A stretch of DNA of 64,000 nucleotides from Actinoplanes missouriensis 431 (GTDB lineage: Bacteria > Actinomycetota > Actinomycetes > Mycobacteriales > Micromonosporaceae), in NCBI RefSeq assembly GCF_000284295.1, contig NC_017093.1, positions 2,728,001 to 2,792,000 of the forward strand, in the 5' to 3' direction. The notes beneath the pieces are model-generated. The model worked only from the letters and a program-made list of their open reading frames with translations, searched no databases and had not been told where the DNA came from. This document shows, piece by piece, positions 1 to 8,536 of the stretch. The number at the start of each line of letters is the position of its first letter. Position 1 is the first letter of the stretch. The translations under genes and the position numbers were made by a program.

Positions 1-1
1 C

Positions 2-268
2 TACTACTTCCAGGGCGACCTGCAGACCCACAAGACGCGGCACGACTTCACCGGCCCGGCCGACGGCGACTGGCAGCGCACCGACACGATCGGCATCAGC
101 TCCGTGTCGTTCCTGCCGTGCGGCGAGCGGCGCTTCCTCAACGTCAACACCGAACTCCGGGTCAACGCCGGGTGGTCCGACAGGAAGAAGACCACCAGCT
201 TCCTCACCATGGACTCCACCGACGGCAACCTCGACACCGTTTACCACGTGGCCTGGAGGAAGTGCTGA
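2..268 (+). CDS. DUF4360-like secreted protein, C-terminal part (5' end outside window)
   Basis: Only the last 88 codons are inside the window; the frame is open from base 2 to the TGA at 266-268. The segment contains LNVNTELRVNAG, a late LTMDSTDG stretch and a C-terminal cysteine. This pattern is familiar from the DUF4360 family of small secreted actinobacterial proteins with paired cysteines and no known activity. The signal peptide would lie upstream of the window. It converges on the AraC-type gene, with a hairpin between them. The family call is from memory of the motif and was not searched. Confidence 0.7.
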   Translation, partial: YYFQGDLQTHKTRHDFTGPADGDWQRTDTIGISSVSFLPCGERRFLNVNTELRVNAGWSDRKKTTSFLTMDSTDGNLDTVYHVAWRKC

Positions 269-292
269 CCTGTCGATGCCGACGAGACGTGT

Positions 293-316
293 GCCCGGCC
301 GGCCCGAGGGCCGGGC
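293..316. terminator. Hairpin between convergent genes
   Basis: An 8-bp perfect GC stem (293-300 with 309-316) has an 8-base loop. It lies between the stop of the DUF4360-like gene and the stop of the AraC-type gene, so it probably terminates from both sides. There is no T tract, as is common in high-GC actinobacteria. Confidence 0.5.
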
Positions 317-322
317 CTGCTC

Positions 323-1192
323 TCACGCCGGGATCGGTGACTGTGGTGGCGCGGCAAGCCAGTTGGTCGGCGCTGTGCCGAGGTGCTGTGAGAACACGCG
401 CGAGAACGAGGACGCGTTGGCGTATCCGAGCTCGGCCGCGATCGTGGACACGGCGGCGCCGGCGCGTAGGCGCTCCTGGGCGATGGTGAGCCGCCATTGG
501 GTCAGATATTGCCCCGGCGTCGAGCCGATGACCTCTTTGAAGTGGGCCGCGAAGGCGCTGCGTGACATTCGTGCCTCGCGGGCCATGCTGTCCAGCTTCC
601 AGTCCGCTTCCGGTGATTCGTGCAGCGCGATGAGTGAGGGGGCCAGGCGCGGATCGGCCAGGCCGGTCAGGATGCCCGAGGGTATGCCCAACTCGCCGGC
701 GTGGTCGAGGATCCAGCGCAGCAGCCGGATGAGGACGACCTCGAAGAGCCGGTCGGCGACGAGCCGCTGACCGCAGCGAACACTGTCGACCTCGTCGAAC
801 AGCAGCTGCAGGAGCGGCTCCCATCCGGCCAGCGCGTCGAGTGGGATGGTGAGCACGGGTGGCAGCGTCCGCATGAGGGGGTGCGTCGCCCCGCCCTCGA
901 CGTCGAGCGACGCGCACGTGAAGTCGGAGACGTCGCTCGGCGCGTTGTGGAAGACGTGTTCGAGGGGCTGCGGGTAGAACAGCAGGGTCGGCCGGTCGAT
1001 CTCGATCCGCCGCACCGCGCCGCCGGGTTCTCGATGGGTGGCAGCCATTTCTCCCTGCCGCAGGATGTGCAGGAAACCACGGCCGGGCCGGGCCGCGAAC
1101 GTCGTCACACCGCAGAGTGGGCCGGCGTGAAACAGCTGGGTGGTGACCCGGAACCGGTGCAGCAGCGGGGTGAGCCGGTCAGAAGACTCCAT
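323..1192 (-). CDS. AraC-family transcriptional regulator with cupin-type N-terminus
   Basis: 289 aa. The first ~180 residues match the cupin_6/AraC_binding_2 sensor type: a short beta-rich N-terminus followed by PRLAPSLIALHES, the usual link to the DNA-binding part. Residues ~195-280 hold two helix-turn-helix motifs, including SRSAFAAHFKE and NASSFSRVFSQ with a preceding GYANAS turn, typical of the AraC/XylS domain. The gene is divergent from the AhpD-like gene at 1319 with ~126 bp between starts, so it probably controls that gene and itself. In relatives of this layout the partner is often a redox or quinone-related enzyme; the effector cannot be read here. Confidence 0.85.
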   Translation of the reverse strand: MESSDRLTPLLHRFRVTTQLFHAGPLCGVTTFAARPGRGFLHILRQGEMAATHREPGGAVRRIEIDRPTLLFYPQPLEHVFHNAPSDVSDFTCASLDVEGGATHPLMRTLPPVLTIPLDALAGWEPLLQLLFDEVDSVRCGQRLVADRLFEVVLIRLLRWILDHAGELGIPSGILTGLADPRLAPSLIALHESPEADWKLDSMAREARMSRSAFAAHFKEVIGSTPGQYLTQWRLTIAQERLRAGAAVSTIAAELGYANASSFSRVFSQHLGTAPTNWLAAPPQSPIPA

Positions 1193-1237
1193 GCCGCCAC
1201 TCTATGGACGATCCGCTAAGAATCAAAGACTTTCTGA

Positions 1238-1248
1238 TACGCATCGTA
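1238..1248. promoter_or_regulatory. Short palindrome in the divergent AraC/AhpD-like promoter region
   Basis: TACG-cat-CGTA lies between the divergent starts at 1192 and 1319, in a locally AT-richer stretch. It could be part of an operator for the AraC-type regulator. AraC sites are usually direct repeats, so this is only a weak candidate. Confidence 0.25.
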
Positions 1249-1318
1249 CGTAGGTGAAGGGCAGGCTTGGTGGCACGAGCCCCGCCCGTGGGGCGCTCAC
1301 CTCAGATGGGAACCAGTC

Positions 1319-1864
1319 ATGGCAAACGTGCCCCTGATCGACCGTGATTCCGCCAGCGGCGAGGTGAAGGAGCAGCTGGACCAGATCCACGCCGCCTTCG
1401 GTGCCGTGCCCGCGATGTTCAAGGCAGTCGCGAACTCTCCTGCCGCGCTCAAGAGCATGTGGGGGTCGTTCGGTGCGTTCTCCGGCGGCACGCTCGGTGC
1501 GGCCCTGGGCGAGCAGATCGCCGTGGCTGTCGCGAACCACAACTCGTGCGAGTACTGCCTGGCCGCGCACACCGCACTCGGCAGGAAAGCGGGCCTGAGC
1601 CGCGAGGACCTCACCGCCGCGCAGGCCGGCGAGTCCGGCGACGCCCGTACCGCCGCTCTGCTCCGCTTCGCCCTGAAGCTGGTCGATGAGCACGGCCAGG
1701 TCTCGGCCGAGGACGTCGCGGCCGTCCGCGCGCAGGGCTGGAGCGACGAGCAGATCGTCGAGACGATCGCCCAGGTCGCCCTCAACCTGTTCACCAACTA
1801 CGTCAACATCGCCCTCGGGGTGCCGGTCGACTTCCCGACCGTGGCGCTGCGCCGGGCACGCTGA
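1319..1864 (+). CDS. Carboxymuconolactone decarboxylase / AhpD-family protein
   Basis: 181 aa. The core motif SCEYCLAAHT places cysteines at about residues 77 and 80 and histidine at 84, preceded by Glu65 in GEQIAVAVANHN. This is the CxxC-xxx-H arrangement of AhpD-like alkylhydroperoxidases, where the cysteine pair reduces peroxides and the Glu/His relay protons. Canonical carboxymuconolactone decarboxylases lack the pair, so a redox role is more likely than protocatechuate breakdown. It is probably cytoplasmic and forms oligomers like the family. The ATG at 1319 follows a GGGAACC-like region. The divergent AraC regulator is its likely controller. Confidence 0.88.
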   Translation: MANVPLIDRDSASGEVKEQLDQIHAAFGAVPAMFKAVANSPAALKSMWGSFGAFSGGTLGAALGEQIAVAVANHNSCEYCLAAHTALGRKAGLSREDLTAAQAGESGDARTAALLRFALKLVDEHGQVSAEDVAAVRAQGWSDEQIVETIAQVALNLFTNYVNIALGVPVDFPTVALRRAR

Positions 1865-1878
1865 CCCCGGAGCCGGCG

Positions 1879-1916
1879 CGGCCGGTGCGCTTCGCCTTGT
1901 CGATGCGCACCGGCCG
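1879..1916. terminator. Bidirectional terminator hairpin
   Basis: A perfect 12-bp inverted repeat (1879-1890 with 1905-1916) has a 14-base loop. It sits between the convergent stops of the AhpD-like gene and the anti-sigma-like gene. Confidence 0.7.
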
Positions 1917-1921
1917 CGAGG

Positions 1922-3100
1922 CTATCCGAGCGGCTGCCAGGTGCTCGGGTCGGACAGCTCGGTGAACCTGAGTTCGCGCAGGATGCGCCGGACGTCGTCG
2001 ATGGACAGACCTCGGCCGACTCTCTGCAACTCGGCGAAGTACTCGCCGTTGATGACCATCGTGCAGTAACCGTCAGCGTCGATGCACTTGATGTCCTGGC
2101 CGTTTCCGGGCGCGTTGGACGGCTTCGGCCGGCCGTGGTGAATCGTCAGCTGTCCGCCGCCGGGGTAGTAATCCAGCGGGGCCACCAACTCCGCCCCGGT
2201 CGGAAGCTGCCTGTCGAGCACGACCTTGGAGACCTGCGGATCCCGGTCAGCGGCGTTCCATTGCGCCGCGGTCACCCGCCAGCCCGCCGGCAGCCAGCCG
2301 AAGGTGTACGGCGCCCGGATCGACTCGGCGGGCTGCGGCACCAGCGCCTCGACGATGGCCAGCGAGTCCTCGCGACTGAGCGGATCGCGGCTGCGCCACG
2401 GCAGGAACGTGGCCCAGGACGTGCCGTCGAACTGCCAGGCGAGGGCCGTGCGGGTGAAGGATTCGGTTCTGATGCTCGGGTCGTTGGGCTTCATGCCGGG
2501 ATTCGCCGCGAGTTTGGCCCGCAGATCAACAAGATCAGGCATTTCGTACGTGTATGCGCGCTCGATCCCGGGTCGGCCGGCGACCGTGACCGTTTTCGGG
2601 GGACCGTACTTCTCGGTCGTCCGGTCGGTGGTGCCGAAGTCGGCGATGTCGTACCGGCCCGGCCGGTGCAGGGTGATGACGGCGTCCGGGAGCGGATACG
2701 GCACACCGTCGACGTCCAGCGTCCGGCCGTCCCGGTACACCGGGATCTCCTGGTAGCCGTAGGTCACCGAACGCGCCGGACCGATCTGCCAGGCGCCGGC
2801 CCGGGACGTGCCGGCGGTGAATCGCAGGCCGGTGGGCTGGCGGAACTCTCTCGGCGCGGCGGACGTGGTCGGCGTGGCGGCGGCCGGCGGATTCGGGTCG
2901 GAGGCGCGGGGCACCGTACCGGTGATCGTGGCGACGACCGCGACCGTCAGCAGGGCCGCGCTTCCCGCACCGGCGACGGCGCCCCAGCGCCGCCGGCGCC
3001 GGATCCGATGCGCGGCCGCGATGATGTCCGCGGTGCTCGTCCGCGGCGCCGGCGCCCCCTCCTGGACAGCTTCAAGCACGTCCTCGATGTGATACGACAC
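1922..3100 (-). CDS. Putative membrane-anchored anti-sigma-like regulator
   Basis: 392 aa if translation starts at the GTG at 3100 (VSYHIEDVLEAV). A longer upstream ATG is possible but would lie deep inside the sigma factor gene. Residues ~1-38 are cytoplasmic with an arginine cluster (RIRRRRR); ~39-61 form one membrane helix. The remaining ~330 residues would be extracytoplasmic and contain two cysteines near the C-terminus (KCIDADGYC). No zinc-finger HxxxCxxC motif was seen. It overlaps the sigma factor by 29 bp, implying translational coupling. The position directly after an ECF sigma factor and the one-helix topology suggest an anti-sigma or sigma-linked sensor; this is inference from context. 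Confidence 0.6.
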   Translation of the reverse strand: MSYHIEDVLEAVQEGAPAPRTSTADIIAAAHRIRRRRRWGAVAGAGSAALLTVAVVATITGTVPRASDPNPPAAATPTTSAAPREFRQPTGLRFTAGTSRAGAWQIGPARSVTYGYQEIPVYRDGRTLDVDGVPYPLPDAVITLHRPGRYDIADFGTTDRTTEKYGPPKTVTVAGRPGIERAYTYEMPDLVDLRAKLAANPGMKPNDPSIRTESFTRTALAWQFDGTSWATFLPWRSRDPLSREDSLAIVEALVPQPAESIRAPYTFGWLPAGWRVTAAQWNAADRDPQVSKVVLDRQLPTGAELVAPLDYYPGGGQLTIHHGRPKPSNAPGNGQDIKCIDADGYCTMVINGEYFAELQRVGRGLSIDDVRRILRELRFTELSDPSTWQPLG

Positions 3101-3602
3101 GGTCCTGCCCCCTCTCGGTGATCTCTGCCGCCAGGACGGCGCGCAGGGTGTCCAGGCCACGGCTTGTCTGACTTTTCACGGTGCCCGGCGAGCACCCGAG
3201 GATTTCGGCCGTCTCGTCGACGCTGAGGCCTTCCAGGAACCGGAGGACCAGGGCAGCGCGTTGCCGGGGCGGCACGTGCTGCAACGCGGCCCGCATCCGC
3301 AGCCGCTCGTCGATATCGCCGGAGCGGTCCGGGATGGGCGTGTCGAGAAAGGCCGCGTCCACGGCGCGTTCCCGGTGCCAAGGCCGTCGTTTCTCGCCGA
3401 TCGCGGCGCGCACGACCGCCTTACGCGCGTACGCGTCAGGCGAGCTCACCTTGTCCCACCTCAGGTACAACCGGGCCAGCGCACCGGACACCGCGTCCTC
3501 GGCCGTCTGCCAGTCTCCGCACGTGACGTACGCGAGCGCCCTCAGCGGTCCGATCCGGGCCTGCGCGAAGTCCCGGAACATCTCTTCCGACTCGGCATTC
3601 AC
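3072..3602 (-). CDS. ECF RNA polymerase sigma factor, SigE family (actinobacterial)
   Basis: 176 aa from the GTG at 3602, which has GAGGAG about 10 bases upstream. Region 2 is at residues ~10-70 (ALAYVTCGDWQTAEDAV). Region 4 is at ~105-160, with LPPRQRAALVLRFLEG-type sequence and DETAEILGCSPGTVKSQ as the -35-binding helix-turn-helix. These are hallmarks of the SigE/sigma-70 ECF group common in Streptomyces and Actinoplanes. The start codon overlaps the stop of the acyltransferase (GTGA), and the 3' end overlaps the membrane anti-sigma-like gene. All three are therefore likely translated together. Confidence 0.92.
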   Translation of the reverse strand: MNAESEEMFRDFAQARIGPLRALAYVTCGDWQTAEDAVSGALARLYLRWDKVSSPDAYARKAVVRAAIGEKRRPWHRERAVDAAFLDTPIPDRSGDIDERLRMRAALQHVPPRQRAALVLRFLEGLSVDETAEILGCSPGTVKSQTSRGLDTLRAVLAAEITERGQDRVVSHRGRA

Positions 3603-4819
3603 CAGCCGGTCTCCTCTCGTCGAGAGCAAGAGGAGGAGACCCGCGCCCCGGGTTGCACCGATGCTCGACCTTTCTGCTCCGGCGGGCCGGGCACGGATCG
3701 GGACGCCGCCCAGCCGTCTGGGCTGAGCCCAGTGCCATGCTCCACCTGCGATCGGCTCGGGCGAACGGATCCCGTGGCGATCCAGTGGCGCAGGGCGGGG
3801 GCGACCGGACGCTCGATCAGGCGGTGGACCAGCCAGGCGGCCACGATCAGGATCGCCGCCACGGCGACGATGAGGACGGGCACCGGTACGCCGGTGCGGT
3901 CGTAGGCGTACCGGATCAGGGTGTATCCGATGCGGGGGTGCAGCAGATAGAGAGGGTAGGAGATGGCGCCGGCCACGGCCAGCCAGCGCCACCGCCAGCG
4001 GTCGGTGACGCCAAGAGCGATGGCCAGCAGCGCGATGTACGCGAGCGTGATGATCAGCCACGCCGGCCAGACCGGCACCGGGAAGCCCGGGTTCGCGAAG
4101 AGCACGCGCTCGCGTACCCGGAAAAGGCTGAGCGCCCAGGCCGCGGCCAGCAGGGCCCACAACGGCCACGCGGGTCCGTGGCGGCGGATGAGGTAGATCG
4201 CGATACCCGCGACGAAATAGGGGGCGAACTGGGGCATGACCAGCTCGGCGAGCGACGCCCCGGCCGGGACGACGACGGAGAGGGTCAGCCAGCCGGCGCC
4301 GATGGCGATGACGCGGCGGCGGGTGGGGCCGATCAGGACCAGGAGGGCGAACAGGGCGTAGAACCGCAGCTCGTACCAGAGGGTCCAGTAGACGGTGTCG
4401 ACGTAGGGCACGTTGAACGGTTCGGCGACCATGGTGAGGTTGACGGCGATGTCGGTGGCGGTCAGGCCGTGCGGCAAGGGGATGCCGTCGGTGAGCGGCA
4501 GGAAGGTCATGACCGCCGTGGTGATCAGGACGCAGGCCCAGAAGGCGGGGTAGAGCCGGGCGGCGCGGGAGGCGAGGAAGTCGCGCGGGGTCCGGTCCCA
4601 GCCGCTCATGCAGATGGCGAAGCCGCTGATCATGAAGAAGATCTCGACGCCGAGGAAGCCGTAGATCAGTATCGAGTTCACTTCTTGCGGCAGGTACGCG
4701 GTGGTCGGCCGGACGCCGTCGACCGACCACGCCATGCCGAGGTGATGGAAGGCCACTGCCAGAGCACACAGCAGTCGCAGGCCGTCCAGGGCCAGCAGAC
4801 GGTTCGTTTTCGCAGCCAT
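3599..4819 (-). CDS. Membrane acyltransferase, acyltransferase-3 (OafA/YrhL) family
   Basis: 406 aa from the ATG at 4819, preceded by GAGGAGG at ~9 bases. About ten hydrophobic helices span residues ~8-335. The N-terminal LALDGLRLLCALAV followed by FHHLGM is the family signature, and the histidine is the presumed catalytic residue. Members move acetyl or other acyl groups onto cell-surface sugars, antibiotics or peptidoglycan. After the last helix there is a ~70-residue polar, low-complexity tail that may be family-divergent or just readthrough sequence up to the sigma factor start. It follows the histidine kinase gene by 73 bp and overlaps the sigma factor gene, suggesting an envelope-modification role under two-component or sigma control. 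Confidence 0.85.
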   Translation of the reverse strand: MAAKTNRLLALDGLRLLCALAVAFHHLGMAWSVDGVRPTTAYLPQEVNSILIYGFLGVEIFFMISGFAICMSGWDRTPRDFLASRAARLYPAFWACVLITTAVMTFLPLTDGIPLPHGLTATDIAVNLTMVAEPFNVPYVDTVYWTLWYELRFYALFALLVLIGPTRRRVIAIGAGWLTLSVVVPAGASLAELVMPQFAPYFVAGIAIYLIRRHGPAWPLWALLAAAWALSLFRVRERVLFANPGFPVPVWPAWLIITLAYIALLAIALGVTDRWRWRWLAVAGAISYPLYLLHPRIGYTLIRYAYDRTGVPVPVLIVAVAAILIVAAWLVHRLIERPVAPALRHWIATGSVRPSRSQVEHGTGLSPDGWAASRSVPGPPEQKGRASVQPGARVSSSCSRREETGW

Positions 4820-4892
4820 GATCGGCCGCCTCCTCAGCACGGGTCATCGCCGCGAGTGGCACGGCCGCTCACGGTGGGGGATGGAGGGGATG

Positions 4893-6644
4893 TCAGGTGG
4901 GCAGGCGCAGGGTGAAGGTGCTGCCGTGACCGAGCCGGCTGGTGGCGGTGACGGTGCCGCCGTGGGCCTCGGCGAGTTTGCGGACGATGGACAGGCCCAG
5001 GCCGCTGCCGCCGGTGCTGCGGTTGCGCGACTTGTCGGCGCGCCAGAAGCGGTCGAAGACGTACGGCAGGTCGTGCTCGGCGATGCCGTGTCCGGTGTCG
5101 GCGACCTCGATCACCAGGTGGTCGCCGTCGAGCCGGGAGCGGACGGTCACGGTGGCACCGGGCGGTGAGTGCCGGACAGCGTTGGAGAGCAGGTTGCCGA
5201 CTGCCTGCCGGATCCGGCTCGGGTCGAGCATGACCTCCGGGTCGCCCACCGCCTCGACCTCGATCGTGACGCCGTCGGCGCTGCCGGCGTACGCCGCGGC
5301 GATCTGACCGAGCAGCTCGTTGATGTAGACCGGCTCGGGGTGCAGGCGGAGCCGGCCCGCGTCGGCGGCGGCCAGGTCGCTGAGATCGTCGATGACGTGC
5401 TGGAGCAGCTCGGCCTCGTCGGCGAGCAGGTCCAGCAGCTCCCGATCGGGTTCGGCCACGCCGTCGCGGGCGGCCTGGAGCCAGGCGCGGATGTTCGTCA
5501 GCGGGGAGCCGAGTTCGTGGGCGATGTCGCTGATCATCGTGCGTCGTTGCCGTTCGACGGTCTCCCGGCGCTCGGAGAGGTCGTTGAACGCGGCCGTGAG
5601 CCGGCCGATCTCGTCGCGGCCCCGGACCGGGAGTTCGCTCGCACCGCTTTCGACGGCGTGGGTGAGCGCGCGCAGCGGCCGGGAGATCCGCAGGCCGACC
5701 GTCAGGGTGACCGCGAACGCGACGGCCAGGACCAGCCCGGCCACGGTCGCGACCCGTGAGGTGCCGGCCCGGGAGAGGTCGAGCACCGTGCCGGCCTCCC
5801 GGTCCGGGCCGGCGACATAGAGGTAGGCGGGCGGGGCCACGTACGGCGCGAGCTGCTTGCGCCGGGACTGACTGATGCAGTCCTGCGGCTGGCCGGGGTC
5901 CAGGCGGGCCCGGCCGGTCGGCTTCCAGGTGAAGCCGGGCAGCACGGTGACCACGGGCTCGGCTGCGGGCCCCACCAGGCACACGTTGGTGAGCGCGGTC
6001 AGCTGGGCCAGAGCCGCACGTTCGGTGTCGGTGACCACGTCGGCGCCGGACTTGCGATAGCAGTCGGCCAGTTGCGCGGAGACCAGGTCGGCACTGGTGA
6101 ACAGCGGGGTCAACGTCGGCCGGCCCGGGCTGGAGGTGTCGGCCCCGACGGCCACGCCCTGCTCGGTCATGCACTCCTCCGCGCTGATGAGCCGGCCGGA
6201 CAGCATGCGGTGCTCGGCGGCGGTCAGGCGGTACGGACCGAGCACCCGATGGTAGACACCACTGGGGTCCGATTCTCCGGAGGCGAGGGATCCCTCCACG
6301 TAGAGGGGGTCGACCAGCGCCGACCGCCGGGCCGGAAGATCCGGCCGCTCGCCCTCGGAACTGGCCAGGAAGGTGCCGTCCTCACCGGTGAGCGTGATCT
6401 CCCGGCCGGTCAGCCCGCCCAGCTCGGCCAGCATCGGCTGCACACCGGACCACGTGGTGTGCACGGCGGCGTACCCGAGCACCTCCTCATAGATCCGGGC
6501 GTCGAACCCGATGCCCTGGCCCAGCTCCTGCCGCAGCTGGGACGTGGTGCTGTTCACGACCAGCCACGTGGTGGCCAGCACGGCACAGAGCATCACCAGC
6601 AGTGACAGGGCAAGCAGGCGCCCCACCAGGCTTCGGGATCTCAC
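4893..6644 (-). CDS. Sensor histidine kinase with large four-cysteine extracellular domain
   Basis: 583 aa from the GTG at 6644, which overlaps the response regulator stop. TM1 is ~8-30, an extracellular sensor ~31-295, TM2 ~298-318, HAMP ~319-365. The dimerisation box has phospho-acceptor His376 in DIAHELGSPLTNIRAWL, where the usual R-T after HEL is replaced by G-S. The ATP-binding region contains N-box NLLSNAVRHSPPG, DTGHGI and GGSGLGLSIVRK. The sensor has cysteines at about 158, 195, 222 and 256. The other kinase at 12967-14727 has them at nearly the same positions, so the two are paralogs with a shared, unfamiliar sensor fold. The signal is unknown; envelope stress is a guess. Confidence 0.9.
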   Translation of the reverse strand: MRSRSLVGRLLALSLLVMLCAVLATTWLVVNSTTSQLRQELGQGIGFDARIYEEVLGYAAVHTTWSGVQPMLAELGGLTGREITLTGEDGTFLASSEGERPDLPARRSALVDPLYVEGSLASGESDPSGVYHRVLGPYRLTAAEHRMLSGRLISAEECMTEQGVAVGADTSSPGRPTLTPLFTSADLVSAQLADCYRKSGADVVTDTERAALAQLTALTNVCLVGPAAEPVVTVLPGFTWKPTGRARLDPGQPQDCISQSRRKQLAPYVAPPAYLYVAGPDREAGTVLDLSRAGTSRVATVAGLVLAVAFAVTLTVGLRISRPLRALTHAVESGASELPVRGRDEIGRLTAAFNDLSERRETVERQRRTMISDIAHELGSPLTNIRAWLQAARDGVAEPDRELLDLLADEAELLQHVIDDLSDLAAADAGRLRLHPEPVYINELLGQIAAAYAGSADGVTIEVEAVGDPEVMLDPSRIRQAVGNLLSNAVRHSPPGATVTVRSRLDGDHLVIEVADTGHGIAEHDLPYVFDRFWRADKSRNRSTGGSGLGLSIVRKLAEAHGGTVTATSRLGHGSTFTLRLPT

Positions 6645-7324
6645 AGCGACCCGTCCGTGAGCTTGTAGCCGATGCCGTACACGGTCAGCAGGTACGAAGG
6701 CCGCCGCGGATCCGGCTCGATCTTGCGGCGCAGCTTCACCACATGCATGTCGACGGTCCGGTCGGTCGCCGAGACCTCGAACCCCCGGGTCTTCTCCAGC
6801 AGCTGAGCCCGGGTGAACACCCGGTCCGGGGCGGCGGCCATCGCGGCCAGGATCTCGAACTCGCCGGGCGTGCAGTCGACCCGGCGCCCACCGACCGTCA
6901 CATGATGGCCGGGTACGTCGACCGCGACCTCTCCCACCCGCAGCGGGCCATCCGGCGCCCATGCGTTGCGGCGCAGCATCGTCCGGATCCGCGCCATCAG
7001 CTCCCGCGGGTTGTACGGCTTCATCAGGTAGTCGTCCGCGCCCGCCTCGAGCCCGAGGATCAGGTCGTCCTCGTCGCGCCGGGCGGTCAGCATCAGCACC
7101 GGTACGTTGCTCTCCCGGCGCAGCGCCCGGCAGACCTCGATCCCGTCCGGCCCCGGCATCATCACATCGAGCACCAGCAGTTCCGGCCGGGACCGGAGAA
7201 CCAGCTCGATCGCGCTCCGGCCGTCGTGCACGACCGACGCCCGGTAGCCGGCCGCCCGGAGGTAACGCCGGACCACCTCGGCCTGCCGTACGTCGTCCTC
7301 AGCGACCACCACGTGCGCGTTCAT
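6641..7324 (-). CDS. OmpR/PhoB-family response regulator
   Basis: 227 aa from the ATG at 7324. The receiver domain (~1-115) has acidic pocket AEDD, phospho-acceptor Asp53 in VLDVMMPGPDG and the conserved lysine in DDYLMKPY. The winged-helix DNA-binding domain (~130-225) contains CTPGEFEILAAM and the terminal VYGIGYKL of the PhoB group. Its stop overlaps the kinase GTG by a GTGA, so the pair is translated together. It is closely similar along its length to the regulator at 12278-12970 (shared RQAEV and RRYL elements), indicating duplication of the whole two-component system. Confidence 0.93.
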   Translation of the reverse strand: MNAHVVVAEDDVRQAEVVRRYLRAAGYRASVVHDGRSAIELVLRSRPELLVLDVMMPGPDGIEVCRALRRESNVPVLMLTARRDEDDLILGLEAGADDYLMKPYNPRELMARIRTMLRRNAWAPDGPLRVGEVAVDVPGHHVTVGGRRVDCTPGEFEILAAMAAAPDRVFTRAQLLEKTRGFEVSATDRTVDMHVVKLRRKIEPDPRRPSYLLTVYGIGYKLTDGSL

Positions 7325-7455
7325 GGCATGGACTATAGGAACGCCCGGCGGCCTGACCGGCGAACACTGACATTGCCGAGACAAGTGACCTCATCGTTCC
7401 CGGCCGGCTGATCCGCGCGAGCAGTGCGAGACCGCACCGCAGCGGGAGTGACGGC

Positions 7456-8247
7456 TCAGAGCAGCGTTGTCAGCACGCCTCCGTCGACGCGCACCGCCGA
7501 TCCGTTGATCGCGGACGCGGCAGGACTGGCGATGAAGGTCACCGCATTCGCGATCTCGCCCGGCTCGATGAAACGCCCCAGTAGGGACGTCTCGTTGGTG
7601 CCGATGATCGCCGCCTTCATCTGCTCCTCGCCGATGGACTGCGCCCCGGCCAGAGCTTTGACCGTCCGGGCGACACCGTCGGAATACGTCGGGCCGCCCA
7701 GCACCGCGTTGACAGTCACCGCGGTGCCCTTCGTGAGCTTCGCGAGGCCGTTACCCACCGAGAGCATCGCTGTCTTGGACGTGCCGTAGTGGATCATGTT
7801 GGCGGGGATGTTGACGCCCGACTCGCTGCTGACGAACACGATCCGGCCCCAGCCTCGCTCCAGCATCCCCGGCATGAGCCGCCGAGCAAGCCGGACCCCG
7901 CTGAGCACGTTCACCTCGAAGTAGAGCCGCCAGTCGTCGTCGGAGATGAGTTCGAACGGCTTGAGTTCGAAGAGCCCAACGTTGTTGACCAGAATGTCAA
8001 CGCTCGGAATCCGCTCGCACACCCGGTCGATGTCGTCGGTGACCGCGAAGTCGGCGGCCAAGCCGCTGACGGATACGCCGGGAGCCGCACGACGCAACAC
8101 CTCGACGGCCCGGTCCAGCTTCGCCGCGTCGCGACCGTTGAGAATCACGTCCACGCCTTCGCCGGCCAGAGCCTTGGCGGTCGCGTAACCGATGCCCTGG
8201 CTCGATCCGCTGATGAACGCGGTCTTGCCCTTGAGCTGCAGATCCAT
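7456..8247 (-). CDS. SDR-family oxidoreductase
   Basis: 263 aa, the normal length for a classical short-chain dehydrogenase. The cofactor motif SGSSQGIG lies at residues ~13-20 and NNVG at ~88-91; the catalytic set is Asn113, Ser141, Tyr154 and Lys158 (YGTSK). Arg39 and the NGRD stretch at the end of beta-2 would fit NADP(H) preference. It would act in the cytoplasm on an alcohol/ketone substrate that cannot be named. It stands alone on the minus strand downstream of the first two-component system's promoter and divergent from the lipoprotein gene, with a ~290-bp spacer. Confidence 0.9.
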   Translation of the reverse strand: MDLQLKGKTAFISGSSQGIGYATAKALAGEGVDVILNGRDAAKLDRAVEVLRRAAPGVSVSGLAADFAVTDDIDRVCERIPSVDILVNNVGLFELKPFELISDDDWRLYFEVNVLSGVRLARRLMPGMLERGWGRIVFVSSESGVNIPANMIHYGTSKTAMLSVGNGLAKLTKGTAVTVNAVLGGPTYSDGVARTVKALAGAQSIGEEQMKAAIIGTNETSLLGRFIEPGEIANAVTFIASPAASAINGSAVRVDGGVLTTLL

Positions 8248-8460
8248 TGATTCTCCTCATGAACGGCTGCCGGCCGGAGCGGAACTTCGCATCCCCGGCG
8301 CACCATCAGCAGCGACTGATCTGATGATGCCGCCAGCCAATGAGCATTCGATGAGTGAACCCAGCACGAGCGGCCGAGGTGGCCCGCGCCCAGTCGATGC
8401 CGGAGCGGATCTTTCACACTCAATTTGAACCACGCGCTGGCAGGGGCGTTTCTGATCGAA

Positions 8461-8491
8461 CCTGACGAGTTCCTGATCATTGCTCGTCAGG
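8461..8491. repeat. 9-bp inverted repeat upstream of the lipoprotein gene
   Basis: CCTGACGAG (8461-8469) pairs perfectly with CTCGTCAGG (8483-8491) across a 13-base spacer. It lies 46 bp before the lipoprotein ATG in the divergent SDR/lipoprotein spacer. It could be an operator or a transcript leader hairpin. Nothing else was seen in the 289-bp spacer. Confidence 0.4.
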
Positions 8492-8536
8492 CTGTCCGGC
8501 GCGGCGGGGACCGTCCTCGCCGGACAGGAGATCACC

